Of a stretch of 10,425 nucleotides of DNA, positions 1-7,106 are shown one piece after another. The DNA lies in the NCBI GenBank assembly GCA_020625635.1, contig JAHLBL010000044.1:1-10425 (forward strand). Reading direction: 5' to 3'. The DNA comes from a bacterium. GTDB taxonomy: Bacteria > Bacillota > Clostridia > Oscillospirales > Acutalibacteraceae. The translations under genes were made by a program, and so were the position numbers. Numbering within the stretch: position 1 is the first letter of the stretch; each line of letters opens with the position of its first letter. The notes beneath the pieces are model-generated. The model had not been told where the DNA came from and did not search any database. It saw nothing but the letters and a program-made list of their open reading frames with translations.

Positions 1-386
1 AGGTGAGAAAAATCCGCCTGACCGACATGCTCGTAGCGGTCTCCGACCTTCTGCATCGCCATAGATGACAGCGGCAGAGTGCGGTCGAGCAGAGCCTTCA
101 GAGGCGCGGGCATACCGTAGCAATACAGCGGATAGCTCCAGATAAGCAGGTCGCTGTCGAGTATCTCCTCGAGAATTTCGCGCATATCATCGTGATGAAT
201 ACACTCGCCGCCGCTCAGCATACAGGCAAAACAGCCTGTGCAGTATTCGATATGCTTATCAATTACATTGATCGTATGCACATCGTTTTCCGCGACAGCG
301 TTCATACCGTCGAGGAAGGCGCGGGTGATGTGCATTGTGTCGCTTTTATCCCTTTTCGGACTTCCGTTCAGTACTAAAATCTTCAT
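1..386 (-). CDS. Flavodoxin-fold NAD(P)H-dependent FMN reductase / iron-sulfur flavoprotein-like (3' end off window)
   Basis: This is the first 128 residues of a small cytoplasmic flavoprotein; the 3' end runs off the left edge. It opens with MKILVLNGSPKRDKSDTM, a beta strand followed by the GSP-type FMN phosphate loop of the NADPH-dependent FMN reductase family. Residues 49-62 carry four cysteines spaced C-x2-C-x2-C-x6-C (YCTGCFAC...GEC). This fits the compact CX2CX2CX4-7C motif known from iron-sulfur flavoprotein (Isf), so a 4Fe-4S cluster is possible but not proven. The later SYPLYCYGMPAPLKALLDR stretch is the conserved family segment near the flavin and dimer interface. The ATG at 386 is chosen because GGAGG (394-398) sits 7 nt upstream and the beta strand starts immediately. 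An in-frame ATG at 464 would add 26 residues but has no ribosome binding site. A perfect promoter with two operators lies upstream (474-524), pointing to induction by a stress or small-molecule signal. The physiological substrate is unknown. Confidence 0.88.
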   Translation of the reverse strand, partial: MKILVLNGSPKRDKSDTMHITRAFLDGMNAVAENDVHTINVIDKHIEYCTGCFACMLSGGECIHHDDMREILEEILDSDLLIWSYPLYCYGMPAPLKALLDRTLPLSSMAMQKVGDRYEHVGQADFSH

Positions 387-473
387 TTTCTTTCCTCCGT
401 TTTCTCTTATTATATTCCGTTCCGCTCTCAGCGGCAGTGTTTTCTCCTGCTGTGATACAGTCATCAAAAGCAG

Positions 474-495
474 CAGACTAATAATCATTAGTCTG
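474..495. promoter_or_regulatory. Palindromic operator O1, overlapping the transcription start
   Basis: The site is an inverted repeat with perfect 9-bp arms, CAGACTAAT (474-482) and ATTAGTCTG (487-495), separated by 4 bp. It begins immediately downstream of the -10 box of the minus-strand flavoprotein promoter, so a bound dimer would cover the start site. Length and symmetry suit a TetR- or MarR-type repressor. The family is an inference because no regulator gene is present in the window. Confidence 0.8.
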
Positions 496-524
496 ATTAT
501 AACTAATATTTATTAGTCTGTCAA
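496..524 (-). promoter_or_regulatory. Perfect-consensus sigma-A promoter of the flavoprotein gene
   Basis: Read on the minus strand, TTGACA (519-524) is followed by exactly 17 bp and then TATAAT (496-501), which matches the consensus at all twelve positions. Initiation is expected near 489, giving a 5' leader of roughly 100 nt before the ATG at 386. O2 lies in the spacer and O1 lies over the start site. A promoter this strong would normally need tight repression, which the two palindromes appear to provide. Confidence 0.9.
499..520. promoter_or_regulatory. Palindromic operator O2, filling the -35/-10 spacer
   Basis: This is a second copy of the same palindrome, with its centre 25 bp from that of O1. 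The right half-site ATTAGTCTG (512-520) is identical to that of O1. The left half keeps ACTAAT (502-507) but is degenerate in its outer three bases. The core ACTAATA-TT-TATTAGT (502-517) is itself a perfect 7-bp inverted repeat. It occupies the spacer between the -35 and -10 boxes and touches both, which would block RNA polymerase directly. Confidence 0.78.
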
Positions 525-545
525 GAGGATTTATAAAGTATATAG

Positions 546-586
546 AAAAACACCGCACAGATTCTTAATAAAACCCGTACGGTGTT
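546..586 (-). terminator. Intrinsic terminator of the c-di-GMP operon
   Basis: On the minus strand the arm AACACCGTAC (577-586) pairs with GTGCGGTGTT (549-558) over 10 bp with one G-U pair. The loop is 18 nt, and a short U run follows (546-548, extending the terminal TT of the stem). It starts about 40 nt past the stop codon of the diguanylate cyclase gene and ends about 20 nt before the -35 box of the flavoprotein promoter, cleanly separating the two transcription units. The hairpin could also work weakly on the plus strand (TTTTT at 590-594), but no plus-strand gene feeds into it. Confidence 0.78.
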
Positions 587-626
587 GTGTTTTTATGATA
601 GATCGCGGAATCAAAACCGCAATCCT

Positions 627-1832
627 TTATGCCTGTTTAAGTCGTTTTTTGCATATATACATCCTTTTGTCAGCTCGCTCAAAAACAGAAAGATAATTCT
701 CATCCTTGACCGAATCATACGCGGCAATTCCCGAGGATACCACCACTTTACCTGTCGCTTTATTTTCGAGCACCTGATTGTTGAATCGCTCCATTAAAGC
801 ATTGCGTTTTTCGTAGTCCTCGCCCTGTATTATAACCGCGAATTCATCGCCGCCTATCCTATATACGGGACTGTGGCTGAAAAACTCGCTGATAAGCATA
901 CTCGCGTTATAAATATAGATATCGCCCACATCATGACCTTTTGTATCGTTGATGTTTTTCAAATTGTTCAAATCAAATACAGCGACAGCGAATTTATTAA
1001 CATCGCCCGATTTTATCTTTCGGTTAAGTCGTTGAGCGTCGTCCATATAAGCCTGCTTGCTGCCCGTGCCCGTAAGCGGATCGGTGTATATCTTTTTCTT
1101 TGCCGAGCCGAGCGCCTCCTTGTGGAGCTTTTCCCTCCTGAGCATATCCTCAAGAGTTCTGCGGTACTCCTCTTTTTCGTCTTCTACCACGAACGTATGC
1201 GCCAGACAACTGCCGAGCAGATATCCGATCGAGTAAAGCGGAAGCATAGGATAGAACCACTGCATTACAATAAGCAGCGCCATAGCTAAACCGAAGTAAC
1301 CTACGGTACGGCGCAGACGTTTTGTCGCTTCGGGAGTTCTTGCTTTAGTTACAAAGGTAAAAATTGAGGTAAGCAAAAACAGAATCAGCTGTAATAGAAG
1401 GGTGAAATACCTTGCGCTTCCAGCGTGATAAACTCCGTCCGAATCGAACCAGAACTGGATAGGTACAAAGAAGTTGATTATGAGGACGACAATCTCCATT
1501 CCGAGCAGAGTTACTCCCGAAATCGAGAGTATTTTTGTAAATACGTTGTTGCTGTGCATATAAGCGACAACATATCTCGTCCATAACAGGAAGCCCGCCA
1601 TCATAGCGATGAAGTACAGTACCGTAACGATATAAAGGGCGGTAATAAGATGGTACTCGTCAAAGAAGCCCCACAACACGTCCGTAACGCAAAAGAGTAT
1701 TATGCCGAAAATAAAAGCGCGGTATTGCTTGAACGCGGGTACTAAGCTGTAGGTTTCTTTATGCCAGAGGACGTCGCGGTTAATAATGAGGTGTATAAAA
1801 ATCGCCAGAATTCCTATAATCGAATACGACAT
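627..1832 (-). CDS. Membrane diguanylate cyclase, seven-helix sensor plus GGDEF
   Basis: This 401-residue inner-membrane enzyme is predicted to make c-di-GMP from two GTP. The N-terminal half has about seven hydrophobic helices (near residues 3-18, 37-57, 62-84, 97-123, 140-162, 177-197 and 198-216). A charged coiled-coil linker (217-247) follows, then a C-terminal GGDEF domain. Catalytic features are intact: DPLTG (251-255), the metal-binding FDLNN segment (286-290), and RIGGDEF with GGDEF at 327-331. The product-inhibition I-site (RxxD five residues before GGDEF) is absent, since FSHS stands there, so allosteric feedback through that site is not expected. The sensor matches no named MASE domain that I can recognise, and its ligand is unknown. 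The ATG shares one base with the TGA of the upstream phosphodiesterase gene, and a perfect ribosome binding site lies inside that gene, so the opposing enzymes are made together. Transcription should end at the terminator near 546-586. Confidence 0.93.
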   Translation of the reverse strand: MSYSIIGILAIFIHLIINRDVLWHKETYSLVPAFKQYRAFIFGIILFCVTDVLWGFFDEYHLITALYIVTVLYFIAMMAGFLLWTRYVVAYMHSNNVFTKILSISGVTLLGMEIVVLIINFFVPIQFWFDSDGVYHAGSARYFTLLLQLILFLLTSIFTFVTKARTPEATKRLRRTVGYFGLAMALLIVMQWFYPMLPLYSIGYLLGSCLAHTFVVEDEKEEYRRTLEDMLRREKLHKEALGSAKKKIYTDPLTGTGSKQAYMDDAQRLNRKIKSGDVNKFAVAVFDLNNLKNINDTKGHDVGDIYIYNASMLISEFFSHSPVYRIGGDEFAVIIQGEDYEKRNALMERFNNQVLENKATGKVVVSSGIAAYDSVKDENYLSVFERADKRMYICKKRLKQA

Positions 1833-4800
1833 CAGTTATCACCTCCGCTTTTCTGTTCGTCGGAGATCCCCGCTTCGGGATAGGTCACGCCTACGATAAG
1901 CCGCGGTCCGTCCTTTTCCTCGACCAGCGCGATCTTCATATATACCTTGGTGAGCACGTCGTTATTTAATAATCGGTATTGGAACCTGAACATACCGTTT
2001 CTTTCTATTTCTTTAAGAATGTTTTCCTTTGACCAGCAGGAACGGAACATATCTGAATCGTCATCACACAGACAGCTCCCGATCAATCTGAACGATTCGC
2101 CGAAGAAATCGTCGCCTTGCTTAGGAAGATTTAAGCGGCTGTACTTTTCGTTGACGATGTACTGAACATATCGGTCAGTCACGGGATCCACAGTGTAAAT
2201 GCAAACAAAGTCCCCCGATAAAGCGGCGATGCGCGAGTAGGTGATTTGCTCCTCCTTCATACGTTCAAGCGCTTTCTTTCGCCGCATATGAGCGTCTATG
2301 TTGTTCACGCCTATAACGAGATGGTCGATATCGTGCTTAGTACGTACCGCTTTCAGACTTACGTAGGTCGGTTTATTGTCGATATTAAGTCTGTATGTAA
2401 GCGTAAAGGCTCCGCGAAGCGCGATAGAACGCAGGATATTCTCCTTAGTGAAAGAAGATAAAACCATATCCCTGTCGTCCTTGTATACAAGAGACATCGC
2501 GTCGATGCGGCTTTTCTCAAAGAAGTTTTCGCCGCTCTGTTCAACCGCAAGCTCGCCTACAAGCGGATCTGATTTATAAACATTGAACCTGTCGTTTTTA
2601 AGATCCACATAGTATAAACTGATATAGTCCGAGGAAAGCGCTTTCGCTACCTGTGTAAAGGTGATCGGAGAGTTTTCTTTGTCCATAACGGCTAAAACCG
2701 CTAACGCTACGGCTTTTGTGCCGCTGTAGGGATTCTCAGCGATTCTCTTCAGAAAAGCGTGAGCCATTGAACCGTTTACAAGCTCCTCGTTAAGAAGCAG
2801 CTTGTTGCCGTTTTTGCCGCATTCGCGGATGGCGTTAAGAAATTCAAAGCCTTTCTTACCCTCGGTAAAGATGTATTTTATTCTTTCGCCGACGCCTAAA
2901 GTGCCGTAATTCTTCTCCATAAACTTGCTGAAGGAATTGTTGCAGCGTATCAGCGTAAAGCTTTCGTCATCACTCTGAAAAATAGCCATGGGAAGGGTAT
3001 TGAAATAATGCTCAAAGGCTTTTTCGTCCTCGTTGGCAAGTATCGCCAGATCGTAGAGATTAACTCTGCCGATCGCGGCGTAGTAATCGGATTCCTCGGG
3101 ATTTTCAAAGCCTATCTGCACACCCGTCTTGTAGCGTTTCAAAATTTCATCGAGCGGAATAGGACGGCAGAAAAAATAGCCCTGAAGCATTGTACAGCCT
3201 ATTTCGCGCAGGAAATCCGCCTGTTCTTTCGTCTCTACTCCCTCACAGATCGTGTCGATTCCGAGCGCGATAGCCATTCTGATAAGCTCGGTAAGAATGA
3301 TCTTACTTTTATCGCCGCTGTTGAATTCGTGCATAAAACGGATATCGAACTTAATCAGGTCGAACGGCAGAGACTGAAGAACGTCGAGCGAGGAATAACC
3401 GCTTCCGAAGTCGTCCATCCAGATGTTGAAGCCGAGCTTTTTAAAGCGCAGGATCTGAGATTTAATAAACTCCATATCGTTTCCGATCATGCTTTCCGTA
3501 ATCTCAATATTGATCCTGCCTCGCGGGATACCGGCGTCGTCAACTCTTTGGCGTATCTCCTCAACGATATCGCAGGTATCGAAATCCACACGTGAAATGT
3601 TTATTGACTCGGGTACTACGTAGAGCCCCGCGTCAGCTTGTATTTTCATTTTTTCGAGAACCTGTTCAAGCACATAGAGATCGAGCTTGTGAATAAGGTT
3701 CGCTTCCTCGAGAATGGGTATAAATTCCGCGGGACTGATAAATCCCTCAACAGGGTCGATCCAACGCGCGAGAGCCTCCTCGTCGCAAACTCTTCCGTTC
3801 GCGGCGCGGATAATCGGCTGGTGATATACCTGTATCCATTTTTCAGATACAGCGCGGTCGATGTTGTTGATTATGTATTGATGCTTTTCGGCTTTTTTCA
3901 GCATATTCTCGCTGAAATAGCAGAACCGCGAGAGGAAAGAGTTCCGCATCGAGTCACAGGCGTATTTGGCTCTGTCGCACTCGGCACTGATGTCGAGAGT
4001 TCCGCTCTCGTCAAGAGAGATTCCCGCGCGTACAGGCAGAGGGTTGACCTCTTTTAACGCGGCGAGTTCGGCGAACACCTGGATAAGCTTTTCCTCAAGT
4101 CCGTCGTGAGTTGTAAAAAGACAGAAGTGGTCGGAGCCGAAACGACTGCAGTTCTCGCTTGAGAAGTGGTTCTTCAGAATATTGGCAAAGGATATTAAGA
4201 GCTTGTCTCCCTCGGAAAAGCCGTTTTTGCGGTTGAAGTACTTCATTCCGCACAAGTCCATATATACGATCGCCGATGTTTCGCCGTTTCTGAGCGCGTT
4301 CTTCCTTCCCGCGTCCGCGAGCTCAAAGAAGTAGGACATACTCGGAAGTCCTGTCAGGTAATCAAAATAGCTCGCCTTAATAATGCTTTCCTCGTGCAGA
4401 GATTTTCTGAACGTCGCGTTAAGCGAGCTCACCTCCGAATTCTCGGTTACATACGAGCCCTCGTCCGTGTACCATACATACGCAAGCCTGACGCCGTCGC
4501 GCACAACGTGCTCGCCCAGCGCGTGAACTATTTTGTACTCGGGACCGTCCTTTGTACGGGCGCGGTAAACGACCTCATACTTACCTCCCCGGGTAGCAAA
4601 CCTGAACGCTTCGTCGGCAATTCTGGCAACATCGTCGGGATGGGTATCCTTGTACATATTGTTGTCCATATCGTGGTACGCTTCCGCTTTATCGTCATAT
4701 CCAAACAGCTCGCAAAAGCCGTCTGAGATAAGAACAGTAACAACTCTTTTGTCGATAAACTGGTATATAGCAAAAGGAATTTTAAGCTTCTCGAGTTCGG

Positions 4801-4834
4801 AAAAATCTTTTGCGTCGAATTGATATTTTTCCAT
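1832..4834 (-). CDS. PAS / degenerate GGDEF / EAL / PAS-array c-di-GMP phosphodiesterase
   Basis: This 1000-residue soluble protein is predicted to hydrolyse c-di-GMP. Domain order: PAS (about 15-127); a degenerate GGDEF domain (about 155-310) with GSDHF at 233-237, so no cyclase activity is expected; EAL (about 322-568); a PAS-like segment (about 603-700); and two similar PAS-fold repeats (about 723-848 and 867-985). The EAL domain keeps its metal and catalytic set: EAL 353-355, N412, E444 in EITES, DD 474-475, K495, E531 and E534 in EGVET, and Q551 in QGYFF. It is therefore probably active, and the dead GGDEF may bind GTP as a regulator. No transmembrane segment is seen. The start is taken as the ATG at 4834, which has GGAGA (4843-4847) 8 nt upstream. 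An in-frame TTG at 4858 would add 8 residues but has no ribosome binding site. It is first in an operon with the membrane cyclase and overlaps it by one base. Confidence 0.92.
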   Translation of the reverse strand: MEKYQFDAKDFSELEKLKIPFAIYQFIDKRVVTVLISDGFCELFGYDDKAEAYHDMDNNMYKDTHPDDVARIADEAFRFATRGGKYEVVYRARTKDGPEYKIVHALGEHVVRDGVRLAYVWYTDEGSYVTENSEVSSLNATFRKSLHEESIIKASYFDYLTGLPSMSYFFELADAGRKNALRNGETSAIVYMDLCGMKYFNRKNGFSEGDKLLISFANILKNHFSSENCSRFGSDHFCLFTTHDGLEEKLIQVFAELAALKEVNPLPVRAGISLDESGTLDISAECDRAKYACDSMRNSFLSRFCYFSENMLKKAEKHQYIINNIDRAVSEKWIQVYHQPIIRAANGRVCDEEALARWIDPVEGFISPAEFIPILEEANLIHKLDLYVLEQVLEKMKIQADAGLYVVPESINISRVDFDTCDIVEEIRQRVDDAGIPRGRINIEITESMIGNDMEFIKSQILRFKKLGFNIWMDDFGSGYSSLDVLQSLPFDLIKFDIRFMHEFNSGDKSKIILTELIRMAIALGIDTICEGVETKEQADFLREIGCTMLQGYFFCRPIPLDEILKRYKTGVQIGFENPEESDYYAAIGRVNLYDLAILANEDEKAFEHYFNTLPMAIFQSDDESFTLIRCNNSFSKFMEKNYGTLGVGERIKYIFTEGKKGFEFLNAIRECGKNGNKLLLNEELVNGSMAHAFLKRIAENPYSGTKAVALAVLAVMDKENSPITFTQVAKALSSDYISLYYVDLKNDRFNVYKSDPLVGELAVEQSGENFFEKSRIDAMSLVYKDDRDMVLSSFTKENILRSIALRGAFTLTYRLNIDNKPTYVSLKAVRTKHDIDHLVIGVNNIDAHMRRKKALERMKEEQITYSRIAALSGDFVCIYTVDPVTDRYVQYIVNEKYSRLNLPKQGDDFFGESFRLIGSCLCDDDSDMFRSCWSKENILKEIERNGMFRFQYRLLNNDVLTKVYMKIALVEEKDGPRLIVGVTYPEAGISDEQKSGGDN
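1838..1846 (-). promoter_or_regulatory. Perfect 9-nt Shine-Dalgarno sequence of the diguanylate cyclase gene
   Basis: On the minus strand GGAGGTGAT lies within the final codons of the phosphodiesterase gene. It is fully complementary to the 3' end of 16S rRNA, and its GGAGG core is 9 nt from the ATG at 1832. With the TGATG stop/start overlap it implies efficient reinitiation and probably higher output of cyclase than of phosphodiesterase. Confidence 0.85.
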
Positions 4835-4872
4835 TCTTCTTCTCTCCGTTCTTGCCAAATGATTATATTATT

Positions 4873-4901
4873 ATCATACTTATATTTATGCAATATGTCA
4901 A
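4873..4901 (-). promoter_or_regulatory. Sigma-A promoter of the c-di-GMP operon
   Basis: On the minus strand TTGACA (4896-4901) is followed by 17 bp and TATGAT (4873-4878), one mismatch from the -10 consensus. The expected start is near 4867, leaving a short leader of about 30 nt before the ATG at 4834. No convincing palindrome or riboswitch overlaps it. Confidence 0.8.
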
Positions 4902-4988
4902 TAGATAAGCGGCAGCCACGATGAATCATACACGGCGGATCAATTCGGTTTTTGCGTATCATATTCCTGAAGCTTTTATTCCGAATGA
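4902..4988. other. Short intergenic gap between the polysaccharide and c-di-GMP operons
   Basis: These 87 bases follow the TAG stop of the lipoprotein gene and precede the -35 box of the next promoter. I see no intrinsic terminator. The only inverted repeat noted, ATTCGG/CCGAAT (4981-4986 with 4943-4948), has a 32-nt loop and no U tract. Read-through from the polysaccharide operon into the c-di-GMP genes is therefore plausible, with the promoter at 4873-4901 adding independent expression. Confidence 0.5.
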
Positions 4989-7106
4989 CTACAAAATCGC
5001 TATGTTTTTGAATGCATCAGCCATTATTTTATACGACTGCTTCAGCCTCGGAGTGATCGTTATTTTATCAACTCCGTTGAAGCCTGTGTCGTAAAGCTTT
5101 ATTCTTCCTTTTTCTCCCGCTCCGATTTTAACGGAGCCGAAGGTTGAAAAGCTGATTTTGCTTCCGTTCAACTCTCCGATACACGCCTTTGTTTTAGCGT
5201 TTTTAACTCCGAGCAGATACCACGCAATCCGTATCTCGAGCTTGCCGTCCGACACACAGAAATCGGCGAGAGAGTCGAAGTCCTCGCTATCGGGATTCGC
5301 GTTTCCGTATCTCAGCAAGCCTGCTTCGACGTATTGCGGCGCAACGGTTTTGTCTTCGTCGGGCAGGTACATCTCATTTGAAATGTAAGAATAGATTTTG
5401 TTATAAACTCCGCTGTTTTTCTTGTACGGAGTTTTTTTATTTTTGCCGAACACGCCCTTCAGTACGGCGTACTTGTAGTGAAAGATGTCGCGGTAAGCGT
5501 CGCACAGCAGGCGCGTGCTGTTTTTTCCGTTTATTTCAAGCAGATAATCGGCAGATTCGGAGAAGCTGAGACCGTATTTTTCGGCGGATACGCTCCCCTC
5601 CCCCGTTATCTGAATCGGAACGTAGTACTTATCTTTTTCAAAATCAAAGTCCTCGGGCAAGGTAACAAGCAGGTGCATATAATCAGCGTCAAACCGCGCG
5701 CATACCCGTGATTTTCCTACGCCCGTTTCCTTTGCCCATTCGGAGGAATCGCCGTCGGGAAATGTATCGGACACATCGAAGCTCAGAAGTCCGTAGCCCT
5801 GCTCAGCGCTCTCCTGGTCGCGCGTCCGATCTTCGGGCTTATCGGGATAATACATTTCGGCGTTCCAGGTTCTTTTGAACCATTCGTCCTGCCACGAAAA
5901 CAGAAGTCCGCCGCAGCAGCCCGCCTCAAAAATATCCTCAGTCATTTTTTTGTCAAGCTCGCCCTGCTGCCGCTCGTTAAGGCCTCCCTGCTGATAACCG
6001 TTTATTCCCGAATGAGCGACTCCGCGCGTAGTGGAAAGACCGTACTCGGCAATCAGAAGCGGAACCGTATACTGCTTTTTCAAATCCTGTAAATAAGCGA
6101 GATAGTTGTCGTCCGAGTCCGTATATTCCTTCTGGTGATTCATAAACTCGGGATAATACGGATAAACGTCGACAGCCGCGAAAAGCCCCGCCGTATATTC
6201 CTCGGAAGGCAGAATATTCTCGGTGTTTACGCTTTGGGAGTCCTCCTCTTCCGCGTAAGGCTCGGAGGAGTGACGGATCGTATCGAGCGTCTGCCAGTTA
6301 AGAAACGCAACGGGAAGCTGGCAGGAATAGGTCTCGGTTTCGTAGCTTATCAGCGTTTCTCCTACGTCGCAGAGGAAATACTCGAACGGAGCGGCGTTAT
6401 CCGAGGTTTTAAGGTATTTGCCCTCGAACTTGGTCTTTTCGGGATGAGAAGCGTTAGTCTCATTGACAAAAGCCGCAGGGTATTCCAGACCGAGAATATA
6501 ACCTAATACATAGTCCGAGATATCCCTGTCGTATACGGCAGGTCTGAACTCGCCGTAGTTTGTGTAATTGCTTGAGCCGTGGACAATATCAACCGTTTCC
6601 GTTACGGATTTCTTGAAGGCTGAAATAAGGATCTCGTCGCTCTCGAGCGCGTCCGTCAGCTCGTACATAAGCTCCTCGCTGAACCATATTCCCTGAATAA
6701 GGTACAGAGGAGATTTCTTATGTTTTTTATTGTAATCGGAAAAAGCTCTGTAAAAATTCGGGTTCATAACCGTAAACACCCTTACGGTATTCGCGTTCAT
6801 TTTTCCGATTTGCTTGAACCACGTTAAATAGGTTTCATAGTCCGTGTTCGGATTATTCAGATCCGTCTGCGGCTCCGTGAGCCCCATATTCACACCCTTG
6901 ATATATACGAGCTCGCCCGTATTCTCCGCGGTTCTGCGGTAGAAATAGCCGTTTCGGTCAGCGCGCACAGGCACACGGACGCCGTTCTCGGCAGGCAATT
7001 CAATTATGGTATCGATTTTGCTCTCCGTGTTTTCGGAGGGCGAACAAGCCGCTGCCGACAATACGGTAACGATCATCAGCAAAACGGCAATCAGCCTTTT
7101 TATCAC
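4989..7106 (-). CDS. Lipoprotein, glycoside-hydrolase-like TIM barrel with C-terminal CBM9/DOMON-like domain
   Basis: This is a 705-residue extracytoplasmic lipoprotein. The signal peptide is a KR pair, a hydrophobic core (about 5-17), then SAAAC with C21 as the lipidated cysteine; alanine at -3 is acceptable but not ideal. The barrel domain (about 60-445) resembles clan GH-A enzymes: YIKGVNMG near the first strand, GLEY with E208 as candidate acid/base, LIAEYG with E354 as candidate nucleophile, and the strand-8-like GGLLFSWQDEWFKRTWN (399-415). A beta-rich domain starting at PDGDSSEW (450-457) resembles CBM9/DOMON carbohydrate-binding modules. It is a full-length paralogue of the gene just upstream. 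The start is GTG at 7106: its GTGA overlaps the upstream TGA by 4 bp, AGGA (7113-7116) is 6 nt away, and the signal peptide begins there. A longer frame to 7178 would place 24 basic residues before the signal peptide and is rejected. Substrate unknown; I infer the polymer made by the adjacent GT2. Confidence 0.82.
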   Translation of the reverse strand: MIKRLIAVLLMIVTVLSAAACSPSENTESKIDTIIELPAENGVRVPVRADRNGYFYRRTAENTGELVYIKGVNMGLTEPQTDLNNPNTDYETYLTWFKQIGKMNANTVRVFTVMNPNFYRAFSDYNKKHKKSPLYLIQGIWFSEELMYELTDALESDEILISAFKKSVTETVDIVHGSSNYTNYGEFRPAVYDRDISDYVLGYILGLEYPAAFVNETNASHPEKTKFEGKYLKTSDNAAPFEYFLCDVGETLISYETETYSCQLPVAFLNWQTLDTIRHSSEPYAEEEDSQSVNTENILPSEEYTAGLFAAVDVYPYYPEFMNHQKEYTDSDDNYLAYLQDLKKQYTVPLLIAEYGLSTTRGVAHSGINGYQQGGLNERQQGELDKKMTEDIFEAGCCGGLLFSWQDEWFKRTWNAEMYYPDKPEDRTRDQESAEQGYGLLSFDVSDTFPDGDSSEWAKETGVGKSRVCARFDADYMHLLVTLPEDFDFEKDKYYVPIQITGEGSVSAEKYGLSFSESADYLLEINGKNSTRLLCDAYRDIFHYKYAVLKGVFGKNKKTPYKKNSGVYNKIYSYISNEMYLPDEDKTVAPQYVEAGLLRYGNANPDSEDFDSLADFCVSDGKLEIRIAWYLLGVKNAKTKACIGELNGSKISFSTFGSVKIGAGEKGRIKLYDTGFNGVDKITITPRLKQSYKIMADAFKNIAIL

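Noticed and set aside
387..464. In-frame upstream ATG at 464 adding 26 residues to the flavoprotein
   Set aside because: There is no Shine-Dalgarno sequence before it, and the added residues precede the first beta strand of the fold. The ATG at 386 has GGAGG at 7 nt.
192..516. Two overlapping plus-strand frames (192-377, 238-516) opposite the flavoprotein gene and its promoter
   Set aside because: They are antisense to conserved flavodoxin motifs and run through the promoter/operator region, with no ribosome binding site or homology cue.
604..620. GCGG...CCGC hairpin just after the cyclase stop codon
   Set aside because: It has only four good base pairs and no U tract on the minus strand; the stronger hairpin at 549-586 explains termination better.
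3008..3595. A 195-codon plus-strand open frame inside the EAL gene, and similar long plus-strand frames at 3638-4057, 8177-8692 and 8702-8998
   Set aside because: They lie antisense to well-supported domains, have no ribosome binding site or recognisable domain, and read as shadows of the codon bias of the minus-strand genes.
4835..4858. TTG at 4858 as the start of the EAL protein
   Set aside because: It has no ribosome binding site upstream, whereas the ATG at 4834 has GGAGA 8 nt away; the TTG would add only MARTERRR.
4943..4986. ATTCGG/CCGAAT inverted repeat after the lipoprotein gene as a terminator
   Set aside because: Six base pairs with a 32-nt loop and no following U tract is not a credible intrinsic terminator.
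4902..4988. Possible c-di-GMP riboswitch (GEMM) ahead of the c-di-GMP operon, prompted by a TACGCAAAAACCG stretch on the minus strand
   Set aside because: The stretch lies upstream of the -35 box of the promoter found here. The other conserved GEMM parts (paired P1a/P1b helices and the tetraloop-receptor arm) are not recognisable. A covariance-model search (Rfam GEMM-I and GEMM-II) would settle it.
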